Shown here piece by piece: positions 11,236 through 22,835 of a DNA stretch of 64,000 nt; position 1 is the stretch's first letter; each line of letters opens with the position of its first letter. Source of the DNA: Setomelanomma holmii. Taxonomy: Eukaryota; Ascomycota; Dothideomycetes; Pleosporales; Phaeosphaeriaceae. Location: contig ML978297.1 of the NCBI GenBank assembly GCA_010015745.1, positions 1 through 64,000 of the forward strand. The letters are read 5' to 3'. A program made the position numbers and the translations under genes. Below the pieces are notes generated by a model. It was not told the origin of the DNA, did no database searches, and saw only the letters and a program-made list of their open reading frames with translations.

Positions 11236-12417
11236 TTAGTCAATTTCAATTATCTCCACCATACCCGAACTATCTTTTTCTCGCTGCCTGAGCCGCTTCA
11301 TCTGCTTTCTGCGGGTGAAAGTACCAGGCTTTAATGGGCCGCACATGCAGAATTCCATGGGGCCTTTCTTGAAATGCGGAAAGGACCAAGGCCTTCCGTC
11401 ATCCGCGCGGATGTGGCTCCACAACTGAGCGAGGGAGAGGGCAGTGTTGTCGAGGTCGACATCGTTTCTAATGCCAGGATACATGGTGCACAAGTTACAC
11501 AGAGCTCGATGCCGCGAAGACCCCGCTTCCATACCAGTAATACTTAGGCGTCTCAGTAGTGCGACGACTTTGGGTTGTAATCCTTTCTCGTAGCCACCTC
11601 CTCGATATGAGTAAAGAGGGTGCTTGGAACTGACGACGTCCCAGAAAACTTCCGCAACGTCCCGGTTGTAATCCACAGTGATTCGGTGTTCCTTGCTGAC
11701 AAGTCCGAGTACAGCATAGAAAGTGTCGTGTTCATTCGCACAGTTCGAGTCCATGAACCGCAAAGCTATGTCAGTCAGAGGCCTCTGGAGTCCTAAATGA
11801 GTCCTTCCACGGAATGTCAAGATTGCCTGGTGGGCCAATGCAAATCCTCGAATAATCCATAGTCGGCTCCAATAGGGTTGCTAGCATAGTACATCGATGA
11901 CCTTCCGGAATCGCATGCCGAAACGCATGTTCGGAGCTATTCGAGCGCAGTCAGGATCCTCGTTCTGCGCATCATATAGCTTGCCCGCATCCTCCCAATA
12001 GTTCATACATGCGAAGCTGTCCTTGGTCTCCTTTCCCAGCCAAAGGATAACCTTCCTGGCTCCACGGTATATCTCGCTCATGGGGCTGACTTGATAGTTC
12101 TTCTCGGTATTCGAGGCCTGGTCAATGCATATCTGCTCGATCCACAGGTAGCACGCTGATTCGGAATCTGAGAAGTGTGGAAGACGACCAGTTGGGGTGT
12201 ATAGCAAGAAGTCCCACAGGTTTTCGCGAACTCGAAGTGTCCGTCCATCAATTTGTATGGGGTAGGTGGGAGTTTCTGCGCCCCAGGCGTAAGACAAGGC
12301 CGAGTACTTATGCTCATTTAACGAACATACGCGAAGGCTGCCAGACACATCCCCGGTGCAAGATTTATGTATCTGAAGAAGGCGAACGTGTTGTGCATCA
12401 GGATCTAAAGGTCCATA
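11236..12417 (-). pseudogene. HET-domain (heterokaryon incompatibility) gene remnant
   Basis: The frame shows HET motifs in order: VRLLQIHK, YSALSYAWG (first HET block), CYLWIEQICIDQ (second block), SPMSEIYRGARKVILWLG (third block), and PYWSRLWII. It is broken by a TAG at 11881-11883 directly before PYWSRLWII, where homologues continue without a gap. It is also bounded upstream by TAG at 12418-12420, only a few residues before the conserved PLDP segment, and no ATG lies in the open stretch between. The C-terminal half (11236-11838) is open and reads EHDTFYAVLGLVS, the usual continuation. HET proteins mediate nonself recognition and cell death after fusion of unlike hyphae. Both stops are one transition away from CAG. 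The remnant covers about 390 codons, while full-length members are often 600-800, so the C terminus may also be truncated. Confidence 0.8.
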
Positions 12418-12420
12418 CTA

Positions 12421-13640
12421 ATAGCACTCTATTTGTATCCAGTCAATTCTGGCTGTGTGTCTGAGGTTTGGACATCATATACCCACAACATGATCTTCCG
12501 TCGCGGCCTCTTTCATAGACCTGGTGTTCGACCGTAGACTGTATCGTAATGGAGGTTTTGCGACAGCTGGAAAACCGGACATGTTTGTGTGGTCCGGAAT
12601 GATGCTTCTCTGAAAGGATGCATTAAAGCACTGATGTGCGAACCGCGATACCCAACTAGGTTGAAGTGTCAAGGGCTATGCTCGTGATAGAAGGCAGGTG
12701 AAGCGGTCCATACTTAAAGATGATAGGAAACCGTTCCAAGTATTGAAAGACACTGAAGTTGAGCTCATTTTGAGAGTGTTCAGGCAGCACCGTCAGGCTG
12801 CTCGATGTGTTGTCAAAAGGCTTGAAGTGGTGCCTCAGGCAAAATCGGAAGCTGCAGATTGAACGATCCTGGATCGCGCCTGCTGTTGTATCCTACTCGC
12901 TGCTCGCGTACGTAGCATCATAAGAGCGACAAGATCTTCTTACTTTACCTCTCAAGTGCATGCGGACGCCATTCTCGGTGTCTATCTCCCAAGACACGAC
13001 GTGCGCACATCAGAGCTATGCAGCCACCCGATGCGAGGCCCAGGACGCACAGCTCGTCAACAACGCGCTGGTGGCGAATGGCTACACAACACCAAGGCAG
13101 GCTCATGTACGGTGGACTCATGCGCGTCGGCCCCAGCGCTGCGAAATCGAAGCAGCAATGCCGTCAATGATGCGAATCGCAATCCCGGTGCCACTGACTA
13201 CTATCGATATCATTTCTGTAGTGTGAGGTTTGCTGAGCGAGCGTGTTTCATATCTCGAAGAGCCTCCTTGTCGCGCCAAATTGCTCGCCAACACCGACCT
13301 CGACTTTTGCGCACAAGAGCCAGTCAACGAGGCTGTGTCGGCGGCAGGAAGCCGGACGCGCAATCCACTCGCTATCAAGGCCATCATCAAGGACACCTCT
13401 TGCCAATTGCTGGAATGGTGCCCCTGACCAAGCCTCGGCGCGCATCTGAGGCGCCTCTCGCAATTCACGAACCGGTGCTTGGCCTCTTGGCCCTCACATC
13501 CGCTCCACGATTGCTGGTGCCGCCAACACTCATCGACTTGGCGCGGAGCGACGCCAGACAGACGATGGGGTTGGCAGTTCCACATGCAGAATTTGGGGAG
13601 CACCCAAGAAATTGGTGCTTAGTGCTGCTTCAAATACTTT
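12421..13640. other. gene-free interval, about 1.2 kb
   Basis: Between the HET remnant and the glucanosyltransferase promoter. Overlapping frames on both strands (for example 12956-13681 plus, 13118-13603 minus) show no domain and start with non-ATG codons. It may contain the eroded 5' end of the HET gene, but I cannot place it. Confidence 0.4.
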
Positions 13641-13644
13641 TCTC

Positions 13645-13780
13645 CCTTGGTCCTGTTTCTTCTTCAATACCTTCTGTTTGATCGTTTTCAACCCTTTTCT
13701 ACTTACCCGTCACTCGTTAGACATCACTTGCGCTCTTCTAGTCCCTTTTAATTTTCTTCTTTCTTCTCACGGTCGCGATC
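13645..13780 (+). promoter_or_regulatory. pyrimidine-rich leader of the GH72 gene
   Basis: The 135 bp before the ATG at 13781 are dominated by CT/TTC runs on the coding strand (for example ttctttcttctcac immediately upstream). Such tracts mark transcription starts of strongly expressed filamentous-fungal genes. No TATA box is obvious. Confidence 0.45.
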
Positions 13781-15190
13781 ATGAAGTCTTTCGCCATCCT
13801 CGCCCTGCTGAGTGCAGCGGTTGCTTCGGCATTTGCAAGCATTGTCCCACGTCAGACAAAAGGAAACCTGCCAGCAGTCACAGTAAAGGGCAATGCCTTC
13901 TTTACAGGCGACCAGCGATTCTACGTTCGTGGTGTTGCTTATCAGCCAGGTTTGTCATTGGAAGTCATGTGGCAGTAATTGCAGGTCCCTAATGCATTTA
14001 TAGGTGGCGCTTCTGATGCAAAGGACCCTCTTCTCGACATCCCAAGCCTGAAGCGCGACGTTGCAAACTTCAAGTCGCTCGGCATCAACACCATCCGTGT
14101 CTACACCATCGACAACTCGAAGAACCACGATGAGGGTATGAAGTTGCTCGATGATGCAGGTATCTACCTGGCTCTTGATGCCAACACGCCCAAATACTCG
14201 CTCAACCGCGAAAGTGCTGCGACCTTGAGACGCTCTTACAACGAAGTCTACCTTCAATCAGTATTCGCCACCATTGACGCCTTCGCGGACTACGACAACT
14301 TGCTCCTCTTCTTCTCTGGCAATGAGGTCATCAACGAGAGGAACAACACCAATGCTGCACCCTTCATCAAGGCTGTCACCCGTGACATGAAGCAATACAT
14401 CTCCAACCGCAAGAGCCGATCCATCCCCGTCGGCTACTCGGCTGCCGACGTCGCTGAGAACATTGAAGCACAGGCTCTGTACTTCAACTGCGGCACTGAC
14501 GACGAGCGCTCTGACTTCTTTGCTTTCAACGACTACTCGTGGTGCGATCCCTCTTCCTTCCAGATCTCTGGCTGGGATAAGAAGGTCGAGACATACAAGG
14601 ACTACAGCAAGCCCATCTTCTTGTCTGAGTTTGGCTGCATCACCAACACACGCCAGTGGGGTGAGATTGCCTCCCTTTACCACACCAACATGACTGGCGT
14701 CTACTCCGGAGGTCTCGCCTACGAGTACACTGTCGAGCCAAACGGTTACGGAATCGTCGAGATCAACAACGGCAACATCGAGCCCAATGCCGACTTCGAC
14801 CGTCTCAAGGCCGCCTACGAGAAGACCGCTAACCCAACTGGCAACGGTGGCTACAAGGAGAAAGGCTCCGCCTCGCAGTGCCCCTCTGAGTCGGAGGAGT
14901 GGGAGGTTAAGAGCACCACTCTCCCTGCGATGCCCTCGAATGCGGCAAAGTATATGAACAGCGGCGCCGGTACTGGTCCTGGTCTTCAAGGCGCAGGCTC
15001 TCACTTTGCTGGCACCGCCAGCGAAGGCACCGCCACCGCGGGCTCTGGCCAGGCGACTCGTACACCCAACGGCTCCGCGGCAACTGGCACGAGCAACGGC
15101 GCCGGCGCCGCTGCTGGCCTCGACATTCCCGTCCGCATGATGGGTGTTGGCGCTGCGAGTGTTCTCTTTGGCGCTGTGCTTCTATTTTAG
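13781..15190 (+). CDS. gel: GPI-anchored 1,3-beta-glucanosyltransferase (GH72, Gel/Gas type)
   Basis: Exons 13781-13949 and 14004-15190 around a 54-bp intron give 451 aa. Residues 1-20 are a signal peptide (MKSFAILALLSAAVASAFA) followed by a Kex2-like VPRQ. The GH72 catalytic pair is present: acid/base Glu164 in SGNEV and nucleophile Glu265 in LSEFGC, matching the spacing in Gas1/Gel1. After the catalytic domain there is no cysteine-rich X8/CBM43 module, so it belongs to the subclass without that domain. A Ser/Thr/Gly-rich stalk (about residues 330-425) leads to a hydrophobic C terminus (VGAASVLFGAVLLF), the expected GPI signal. The enzyme cuts and religates beta-1,3-glucan in the wall, outside the plasma membrane. 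No lesions; codon use is strongly biased to C-ending codons, unlike its decayed neighbour upstream. Confidence 0.96.
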
Positions 15191-15691
15191 GTCAACAGAC
15201 CTGACTGTATCGAGAAGAGAGGATCGTGAACATGGGCCGGTGTAGAAGAAATGGAAGGAAATCGTTCGCTTTCCTTTGATTCTTAGAGGAGTTGTACATG
15301 GCCTGCTCTCGAGCTCGACTCAGGCTTCTTATACCACTCATTGTAAGGCATCACTTTCTTTTTGTGAGCGCACGTGCAGTCAATACATGTAATGATCCAA
15401 TGACTGGTGTGATACTTCCAAAATGCACGTGACGGCAAGGAAAGCGATGCATGAGCGCGGAGCATGACTGTGGTAGCGAGCCCCGCAATTACTGTGGCTA
15501 GCGTGATTTGGACCCTGGATTCTGCGAAGGCACCACGCTTCGATACCAGCTTCCAAAAGATTCTCTCGCAAACGCTGCAGCCTGCGCGCGCTAATATTTC
15601 TCAAGCAAGCTGCGCCGCTTGTTCTTCCTCTCCTCTCTATCGCGCATCACACTCTCACCCTCAACCGCTCTCAACCGACTGCTACCCCGCC
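15191..15691. other. interval between GH72 and SGT1 genes, 500 bp
   Basis: Holds the GH72 3' UTR and the SGT1 promoter. The SGT1 frame stays open upstream to 15464, but its first ATG is at 15692, preceded by a CT-rich leader (tcttcctctcctctctatcg). Nothing else is seen. Confidence 0.45.
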
Positions 15692-16846
15692 ATGAACGAT
15701 GCGCGCAGCGGCGAAGCGGCCCTCGCCGCAAGCAAGTACCACGAAGCTATTGAGCACTTCACCAAGGCTCTAGCGACCAATGCGACCGCCGTGAAGTACT
15801 ATATAAACCGATCGACAGCTTATCAGCGCGCCGCAAGGTACACCGAAGCTCTATCAGACGCCGAAATTGCGGTCGTTCTCGCAACCAAGCGTGGTGCGCG
15901 TGAGCTGATCAAGGACGCCCAATTCCGACGCGCCCTAGCTCTGTTCTTCCTCGGGCAGTTCGCAGACACCGAACATGTCCTCAAGATCGTCAAGAAGCTG
16001 GACGAGAAGGAGAAGATGCTGCCCATTTGGGAGATGAAGGTTGCAGGGAAGCTGAGGGACCTACCAGAGGACGACGAGAAGCGGAAGGTCACGATCAAGG
16101 ACGTGCCAGACGTCGAGCTTCCCAGCGCTCCGGCCACCTCTAAGCCAGCCCCGACTGAAGAGAAGGAGGCAGAGAAGAAAGACGCGGCTCCCAAGCTTGT
16201 CGTTCCAACACCGGCGAACAAGATCAAGCACGACTGGTACCAGAACAACGACACTGTGACCATCACCATCCTCGCAAAAGGCGCACCCAAGGATGCCACC
16301 ACCGTCGAGTTCGAAAAGGACACACTTTCAGTAGCATTTCCTATCCAGAACTCTGCCGACTATAACTTCGCCCTCGACCCTCTATACGCGCCCATCGATC
16401 CGGCGGAGTCGAAGTACCGAGTCCTGTCAACAAAGGTGGAGGTCACTCTGAAGAAGGCAACACCGGGCGTGAAGTGGCACAATCTCGAAGGCGACCGAGT
16501 TGTTGAGGCAGACAAGGACGAGTCCAAGACCTCGATCCCATCACATATACTCACGGGCAAGACCAACGAGTCCGCACCCGTATACCCAACATCGTCCAAG
16601 TCTGGCGCCAAGAACTGGGACAAGCTAGTAGTGCAGGATCTGGACGACAAGGATGACATCGAAGGCGACGAGACATCGTTCTTCTTCAAGAAACTTTACA
16701 AGGACGCAACGCCTGAGCAGCAGCGTGCCATGATGAAGAGCTACCAGGAGAGCGGCGGTACAGTGCTGAGCACCGACTGGGACAACGTCGGTAGCAAGAC
16801 TGTGGTGCCGGAGCCGCCGGATGGCATGGAGGCGAAGAAGTACTAG
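15692..16846 (+). CDS. SGT1: SGT1 co-chaperone (TPR-CS-SGS)
   Basis: Single exon, 384 aa. The start is the ATG at 15692 (MNDARSGEAALAASKYHEAI), because the open upstream part lacks any Met and does not look like TPR sequence. Three TPR-like helix pairs fill residues 1-120. A charged linker (EEKEAEKKDAA) leads to the CS domain (residues about 175-270: IKHDWYQNNDTVTITILAKG, VEVTLKKATPGVKWHNLEG). The SGS domain ends the protein with KNWDKLV, FFKKLYKDATPEQQRAMMKS and SGGTVLSTDWDNV. SGT1 bridges Hsp90 to SCF ubiquitin ligase and kinetochore assembly, and in other organisms to NLR stability. That is of some interest here because the NLR-type genes in this window are broken while SGT1 is intact. Confidence 0.96.
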   Translation: MNDARSGEAALAASKYHEAIEHFTKALATNATAVKYYINRSTAYQRAARYTEALSDAEIAVVLATKRGARELIKDAQFRRALALFFLGQFADTEHVLKIVKKLDEKEKMLPIWEMKVAGKLRDLPEDDEKRKVTIKDVPDVELPSAPATSKPAPTEEKEAEKKDAAPKLVVPTPANKIKHDWYQNNDTVTITILAKGAPKDATTVEFEKDTLSVAFPIQNSADYNFALDPLYAPIDPAESKYRVLSTKVEVTLKKATPGVKWHNLEGDRVVEADKDESKTSIPSHILTGKTNESAPVYPTSSKSGAKNWDKLVVQDLDDKDDIEGDETSFFFKKLYKDATPEQQRAMMKSYQESGGTVLSTDWDNVGSKTVVPEPPDGMEAKKY

Positions 16847-17330
16847 AGGCACAGACTACTAAGGCCTGGCGAGTGGTCGATACGTGGCATTGATTTCTTC
16901 ACACGATAGCATAGCGAGGTGCATAAGGATATACCATGGCAGCATAGGCAAGGTAGTTGACTTGTCGAAAGACTGATACTTTCTCGATCGTGTGTATATT
17001 GAGGATGCGTGGTAGTGTGAGAAGGATGAGTAAGAGTCAGGGACCTCGACCACATGAACCCGGGCCCTCGCAGCTGTCGTTGCAGTGTCCCGACCAGCGT
17101 GACTAATCTCGATGTGCCAAATGGCCGAAGCACCGACTGTGTTCACGACACCGTCAGCAAGTTGAGGGGCAAGGACTCGCGCTTACCCCACACACGTCAT
17201 AAGAACAATGCGATTCGTCCGTGTTGCTCACCTTGCTGATCAGTTCTAGCTCGCGCGAATAAAGTGGCCATACACGCTCACCAATAAAGCGCTTCGAGAA
17301 CCCGGTGTTGGAGGATAATATGAGCTGTCA
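16847..17330. other. gene-free interval, 484 bp
   Basis: Between two plus-strand genes. No recognisable feature. Confidence 0.4.
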
Positions 17331-18923
17331 ATGTTTGTGAGGACAGCTCGTGCTAAGACAGCTTTGATCTCATCAAGCTTCCGCATTGGTTCAAGATATC
17401 AGGTCGAAAGGAACATACCATTCATTCCACGAGTGTCGAGTCAAGCAAATACCAGAGATATGGCGACAGCTGCAAAGGTGCATCTTGAGGCTTCTCAGCA
17501 GCCACAATACTTCGTCAAGGGTATTACAGCCGAAAGCGCAGACAAGACGAATCGACTCCTCCAACTCAATCATGAAAAACATCACATCTTCTTCAGTCAA
17601 TCTGGCTTCCACGTGCGCCATCTCCATCCCCACTGGCGCAGAACTCAATTGACATGCCAAACAGAATCACATCGTGCACCATCTCCTCACCCTCTTCGCG
17701 CTCAAAGCATCACCAGATCAAATCCAAAGAGGCTACGACATTAACGCAACATACCAACGCCCACCAGAGCCCCTAAAGCAAGAAGTCGTCAACGACATGC
17801 ACGATCCTGCACGCTTCAAAACGTATCTAGGCGATGAGAAATACTACCACGACTTCCTTGTCTTCTTCCAGGACGAGATCGCGGCAAAGGGGTGGCAGGA
17901 TGTGCTCAACGAGTATCTCTTCAAGGGCGATGAAAGAGCAGATGATATGCTGGTTCGCATGTATGGCGGCTTCTTACATCCACTTATCCACCTGGGATTC
18001 GGCATCGAGTTCGAGCAGCCAGCCGTTATAGCGGAGGCGTTGGCGCAGGGCGCGGTGCATGACGCGTGGATGGGGAAGCTATTTGCGCCGTGTGAGAGAG
18101 CTGCTGAGAAGTATCGTGGAGCGGGGAAGGGGAGTGGGAAGACGATTATGGAATTACTCGAAGAAGCCAGGAAGGATGAGAAGTTGAGGAATGCGGCGCA
18201 TTGGGATGATGGGAACAAGGTTCGCGATGGAGTGATAGGACGAGCGGCAGAGGAGATGGTGCAGCTGGCGAGTCAGTATACGGTTGATGAGAGTAGACTC
18301 GAGGAACAGACTGCTGAGATGATCAACGCTGCTGGTAAGTCTTCTCCACATCTTACCTTTTCCTATCCCTCCAAACTCATAGCTTAAATACTCGAACCAC
18401 TGCTAACCAACCACAAGTCTACTTCTCCGCCTGTTCCCAACGCCCACCCCACGCCGTCAAATTCGACTTCTACTACATCCACTGTCTCAACAGCAGTATC
18501 TTCTTCTCCTCCTTCCTGTCTCTCGCTTCACTCACATCAGCCACAAAGCGGCGCCTCCTCGAATTCAAAATCTGGACCGACATCGCAATGTACACATCCC
18601 GGCACTGCCCGGCACTCCTTCTGAGCGAAATCACGAACTACACATCAAAGCATGACGGTGAGTGGGAGGGGATTTTCGGGAGGGTTGTGCAGTTTGAGGA
18701 TGATGGGCACGCGAGTAAGCTGATTAGAGCACTTGCATATGGCGAGCAGGTGTGTAAGAAGTTTGAAAGAAAGGAAGGATTCATGGTGAAGGGCGATATG
18801 TGGAAGAAGATAGGCCACATGGCTATCGACTCGGTGGAAGCAAGCGAACCGCACTGGGTTAGGAGTGCGGGGTTCGATGAAGCGTGGGAATCTGTTCCAT
18901 TACGGGAAGGTGCGAGGCTCTGA
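17331..18923 (+). CDS. questin-oxidase/AflY-like protein
   Basis: Three exons (17331-17612, 17665-18334, 18418-18923) with introns of 52 and 83 bp give 485 aa in phase. The sequence matches the fungal AflY / questin oxidase family, whose members include a Baeyer-Villiger-type step of aflatoxin synthesis and anthraquinone ring opening. Conserved His-rich segments are visible (HEKHHIFF, NHIVHHLLTLFAL, GGFLHPLIHLGFGIEF), followed by the C-terminal VKFDFYYIHCLNSS helix and the final AIDSVEASEPHWVRSAGFDEAWE. The first ATG gives an N terminus that is basic and Ser-rich with almost no acidic residues, resembling a mitochondrial presequence; the alternative ATG at 17460 removes it. No polyketide synthase or other cluster gene lies nearby, so membership in a toxin pathway is not supported; many relatives are stand-alone genes of unknown substrate. 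Confidence 0.87.
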
Positions 18924-21153
18924 GGGAATGGAGGGACGTAGTAGAGGTGGTTGGGCTAGCGGTGCTACAGTGACGGGTGTGTCGGTGTGGTGAAGGTTGT
19001 ATGTAAGGTACGCGATGCTGTGCGACCTGTGGCGACACGACATATCTTATCGATACACAATATGCGTGCGCATCCACGAATGGCAAAGGCGAAAGCGAGA
19101 TTGACACATGGGTGCGGTGCCCGTCAGGGTACAGGTGCGTTTGTGCGACGGGTAGTTGTATGCGGCGTATCGATAGCAAGTCTACGTTATACACTCACTC
19201 TTCACAACACGATACGTAGTCATATATCCGGTGCTATTGACAGTCGTGAAACAAGTCTAGGCAACGTAGGGCGCAACCTGTCCAATCGCGACGAGTATGT
19301 ACCTGAATGTAGCCCCGGATGCCTGGTCTGCGGCACAAGAGGCAACCAGGATAGGGCCTTGAGTGGACGATACTTTATGGATGTATTCAGTTGAGTGGTG
19401 CGGTTTCGCGATACGATGTCAAATCGCACGCTGTGAAGATGTAAGTGGTTGGTGCCTTCCTCACCCAGACACCGGTGGCAGGAGCACCGGACATGGGGAT
19501 GTAGGCAAGATCTCCTCTAGAATTCCATCTCATCTCCTACAATACAATTAGATATCGTCCATCCAAATTGTCACGGAAGACACCTGCATCGTGGTGAATG
19601 AGCTGAGTAGACGTACTCAGGGGCAGCGCACAACATCAATTCAACTCCTGCGCAAGTCAGCACTACAACAAACCACTCGTCTTCTCTCATGAGTCTTGTA
19701 CAACGAATACACACGCTCGCATCTCGTTGGGCTCCACGATAGGGTGCCGCACCGCATAAAGACTACTACCCATCCACCCAATCACAGCGTTGATGTCTCT
19801 TTTAGCCAAGCGCACATCAGCCGCGAAGGTGATACTTATCGATAGGCTTGAAGCCGCCCGGGTGGCTCCTGTTTCTGGAAAGGAGATTGCACGGCGCTTA
19901 CAACACTCCACCCGCACAACGCTTTTGGCATGCCATGCCATGGGTGCCGTTGCGATGTGCTCGGTTGCCTAAACGGGGAGCTGCCGAGTTGTCATTTGCG
20001 GTGAGCAATACCTGGGCAGCTTCCCCGCTGAGGTGCCGCGTCGGTCAGGCATACCGGGCGCAATTTTACAAGGAGGGACGGGTGCGAACACGAGGCTGAG
20101 AGAGAGAAAGGCGGTACGTTGTGATGCGTCTACACCGACTTGCGATGCAAACGCAGACCTCCATACAAACGCTGGAATTACCCTCAATAGGCAGGTCGAT
20201 CAATTGAGGACCAGAGAACCGCGCGGACGGCAACGTCATCACCAAATCACACACGGCCTGTCAAAAGGAGCCGTTGCGCTGAGGTGATGACATCGCCGCG
20301 TCGATGCGTATTTTGGGAAGATTGCGATGCAGCGACGCACGGAGGCCGTCCATGACAGGTACCCGCTCTTCAAGCGCAGCCGACGCACGACGGTCGCGCG
20401 CTGTGCAACGCCGGTGTGTTTGTGCCATCGCAAACAAGAGTGCGCAGGGCCGACGTGGTGCAAATCTGACAAGTCCTTCTCGGGACGGTCTCGTGCTGGG
20501 GAGGTCTCAGGCGGCGAACGGGTGCCTGAGGACTGGATCAGAGTTCAACGCCTCCGCAGATTGCGGCGTAGCGCTATGCCCGACGCCGTATGGCTCGCAA
20601 GGCTGTGTGCTTGCATGCGCCTTGAAAATCGTACCCGTATCCTTGGTGTCCCTTGCAGCTCTGTTTCACCTAGTCGCTTTTCGGCCAAGCGGCCGGCTGC
20701 TCAGTGCGCTCTTCGGCCAACAGGAGGCGTCGTCTGCTGCGGGCCCAATGTACGGTTTCATGGTGTCCTATCCCGAGCATTCCTTCATCTCCCCTTTGCA
20801 AAACCACCGCTGGGTCCTGGTGATAATCTCTCTTTTCCCCTTCCTTCTTTTGCTTTCCGCCCTTGCGGTGAACTCTGTCATTCCTTTACAGTACTGTCGC
20901 TCCTTTGGCCCTGCTCCACACCTACGTTCGCTATCGATATCGTCCTTGCGACACTTACACTCTTTTCCCTGTGTATACCATTACCCGCGCGACAGATTGG
21001 AAGTCCTGGCGGCTACGGAACTTTACCAGAGCAAAACATACATTCACGCCGACCGAAAGACACAAGCAATCTGACTCCACGTACACGAATAACTTGAACC
21101 AACTACCCCACTACTCTCACCAAGTGCACCCGACCGACCGACCAACCTCAACC
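18924..21153. other. gene-poor interval, 2.2 kb
   Basis: The largest gene-free stretch of the window. Two overlapping plus frames of 256 codons each (20304-21074 and 20327-21097) run toward the DUF1996 gene but show no domain, and neither has gene-like composition, so they are probably chance frames in GC-rich DNA. The last 350 bp before 21154 become CT-rich (ctctcttttccccttccttc) and likely hold the promoter and leader of the next gene. No repeats or RNA genes were recognised. Confidence 0.45.
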
Positions 21154-22835
21154 ATGAAGTCAGTCACTTCTCTCGCCGCCGCGGCGCTCCTGTCCGGCAC
21201 CACCAACGCCTTCTGGCGCATGCCTTGCCACTCCCGCACCACGCTGGCCCGTCTCGATCCCATTGTCGACCCAGGTGTGGCATCCAGCCACGGTCACGTC
21301 ATCCACGGAGGTAGCAGTAAGTACAAACACGGTCCACAAATTCGTTTCGCCCAGAAGGGGAGCGCATGAGTTTGCGCGACTATTCTTGCGGTTGACAATG
21401 GTTCGCGATTCATGAAGCCCCTGGCGTGGTTCGAACTGTCATTGTTCATGGACACCTGAGGCAGAATGGGTTTCAAAGAGAGGGAATGATTTGCTAACAC
21501 TTCAAACAGACATTGGCATGTCCACTGGCTACGATGATCTCCGGGCGTCAGACTGCACGTCTTGCCAGTTCGGTGACGATAAGTCGGCTTACTGGTACAC
21601 TTCCCTACGTCGCACCGATGGTCTCAGACAATGCTGACTATCCCAGGTCCCCATCGCTTCACTTCGTGCACGAGAGTGGCGAGACCGAAATCGTCCAGCA
21701 GGTCGGCGGTATGCTCGCCTACTACCTCCTGCTCGGCGACGACATCAAGGCCTTCCCCAAGGGCTTTGAGCTGCTCGCTGGCGACTCGCGCCTGCGCAAC
21801 TTCTCCGGTCCCGTTCCCGACCCGCCAACCTCGTCTTGGGGCCCCGATGACATGACCCAATTGGCGCTCGGTCAAAAGTCGATCGGCATGAACTGCCTCA
21901 ACTACGCAAAGACGCCTGAGGGCTCGCGCTACCGCCACTTCCTGCCTGACAAGGCGTACATGGACGAGAACTGCGTCAACGGTATCCGCGCCGAGATCTT
22001 CTTCCCGTCATGCTGGAATGGAAAGGATGTCACATCCTCTGACCACAAGAGCCACATGGCTTACCCCAACTTGATCGACGGCGGCGAGTGCCCTGAGGGC
22101 TTTGACGTCCGTCTGCCATCCCTCTTTTACGAGACTATCTGGAACACATATGCCTTCAAGGGTCAGGCCGGCCAATTCGTCTGGTCCAACGGCGACCCAA
22201 CCGGCTACGGCTACCACGCCGACTTCATCAACGGCTGGAACATCGACACCCTCCAAGCCGCCGTGACCGACTGCACCAACGAATCCGGCCGCGTCGAGGA
22301 CTGCGCACACTTCACGCCCAACCTCCAAACCGAAGCCGAACAAGGAACGTGCAATATCCAAGACATGCCTTCCGCCCTCAAGAAAGATGACTGTGCCGGC
22401 CCCGCTAAAGGTCTTTGCGGAAACGTCCCTGTACAATACGGCCCTGGCTACGCTGCACCACTCCAGCCCGGCTCGTCCGACAAACCCACCGCCAAGCCAA
22501 TCATCTCATCTGTTGCCCCGGTGCCCACGCAGAGCTACGCGCCCGCACGCTCCGAGGGACCCGGCGGAATCAGCAAGTACGACGTCAAAACCACCCCGGC
22601 CGCCGCTGCATCGCCTTCACCTGTAGTCACACCTGCGCCCGCAAAGCAGGAAGTCGACGACGCAGCTGCAGGCAAGATCATCAGCACGAGCACGTACACG
22701 AGCAATGGTATCGTGTATGAAGTCGCGATTGAAGAGGTTGCGGTGACTGTTACTGTCACGGACGATGCGGCGTATAAGCATAAGCATAGACGGCACGCGG
22801 ATGTGCATGCTAGGAGGCATATTGGACGTCACTGA
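21154..22835 (+). CDS. secreted DUF1996-domain protein
   Basis: Exons 21154-21316, 21510-21594 and 21647-22835 give 478 aa in phase; introns are 193 and 52 bp. Residues 1-19 form a signal peptide (MKSVTSLAAAALLSGTTNA). The DUF1996 domain starts at once with FWRMPC and continues through LDPIVDPG, SSHGHVIHGGSN, SDCTSCQF, DKSAYWSPSLHF, KSIGMNCLNY, FPSCWNGKDV and GYGYHADFINGW. These His, Cys and Trp residues are the family core; the biochemical role is not settled. A Pro/Ser/Ala-rich linker follows (about residues 330-420). The protein ends in a beta-like segment (IVYEVAIEEVAVTVTVT) and an unusual His/Arg/Lys-rich tail (KHKHRRHADVHARRHIGRH) instead of a GPI signal or WSC module. Confidence 0.92.

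Noticed and set aside
12956..13681. Plus frame of 241 codons and opposite minus frame at 13118-13603
   Set aside because: Non-ATG starts and no recognisable content on either strand.
20304..21097. Two overlapping plus-strand frames of 256 codons
   Set aside because: Same DNA read in two frames, with no domain, no splice logic and no start context; treated as chance openness in GC-rich sequence.
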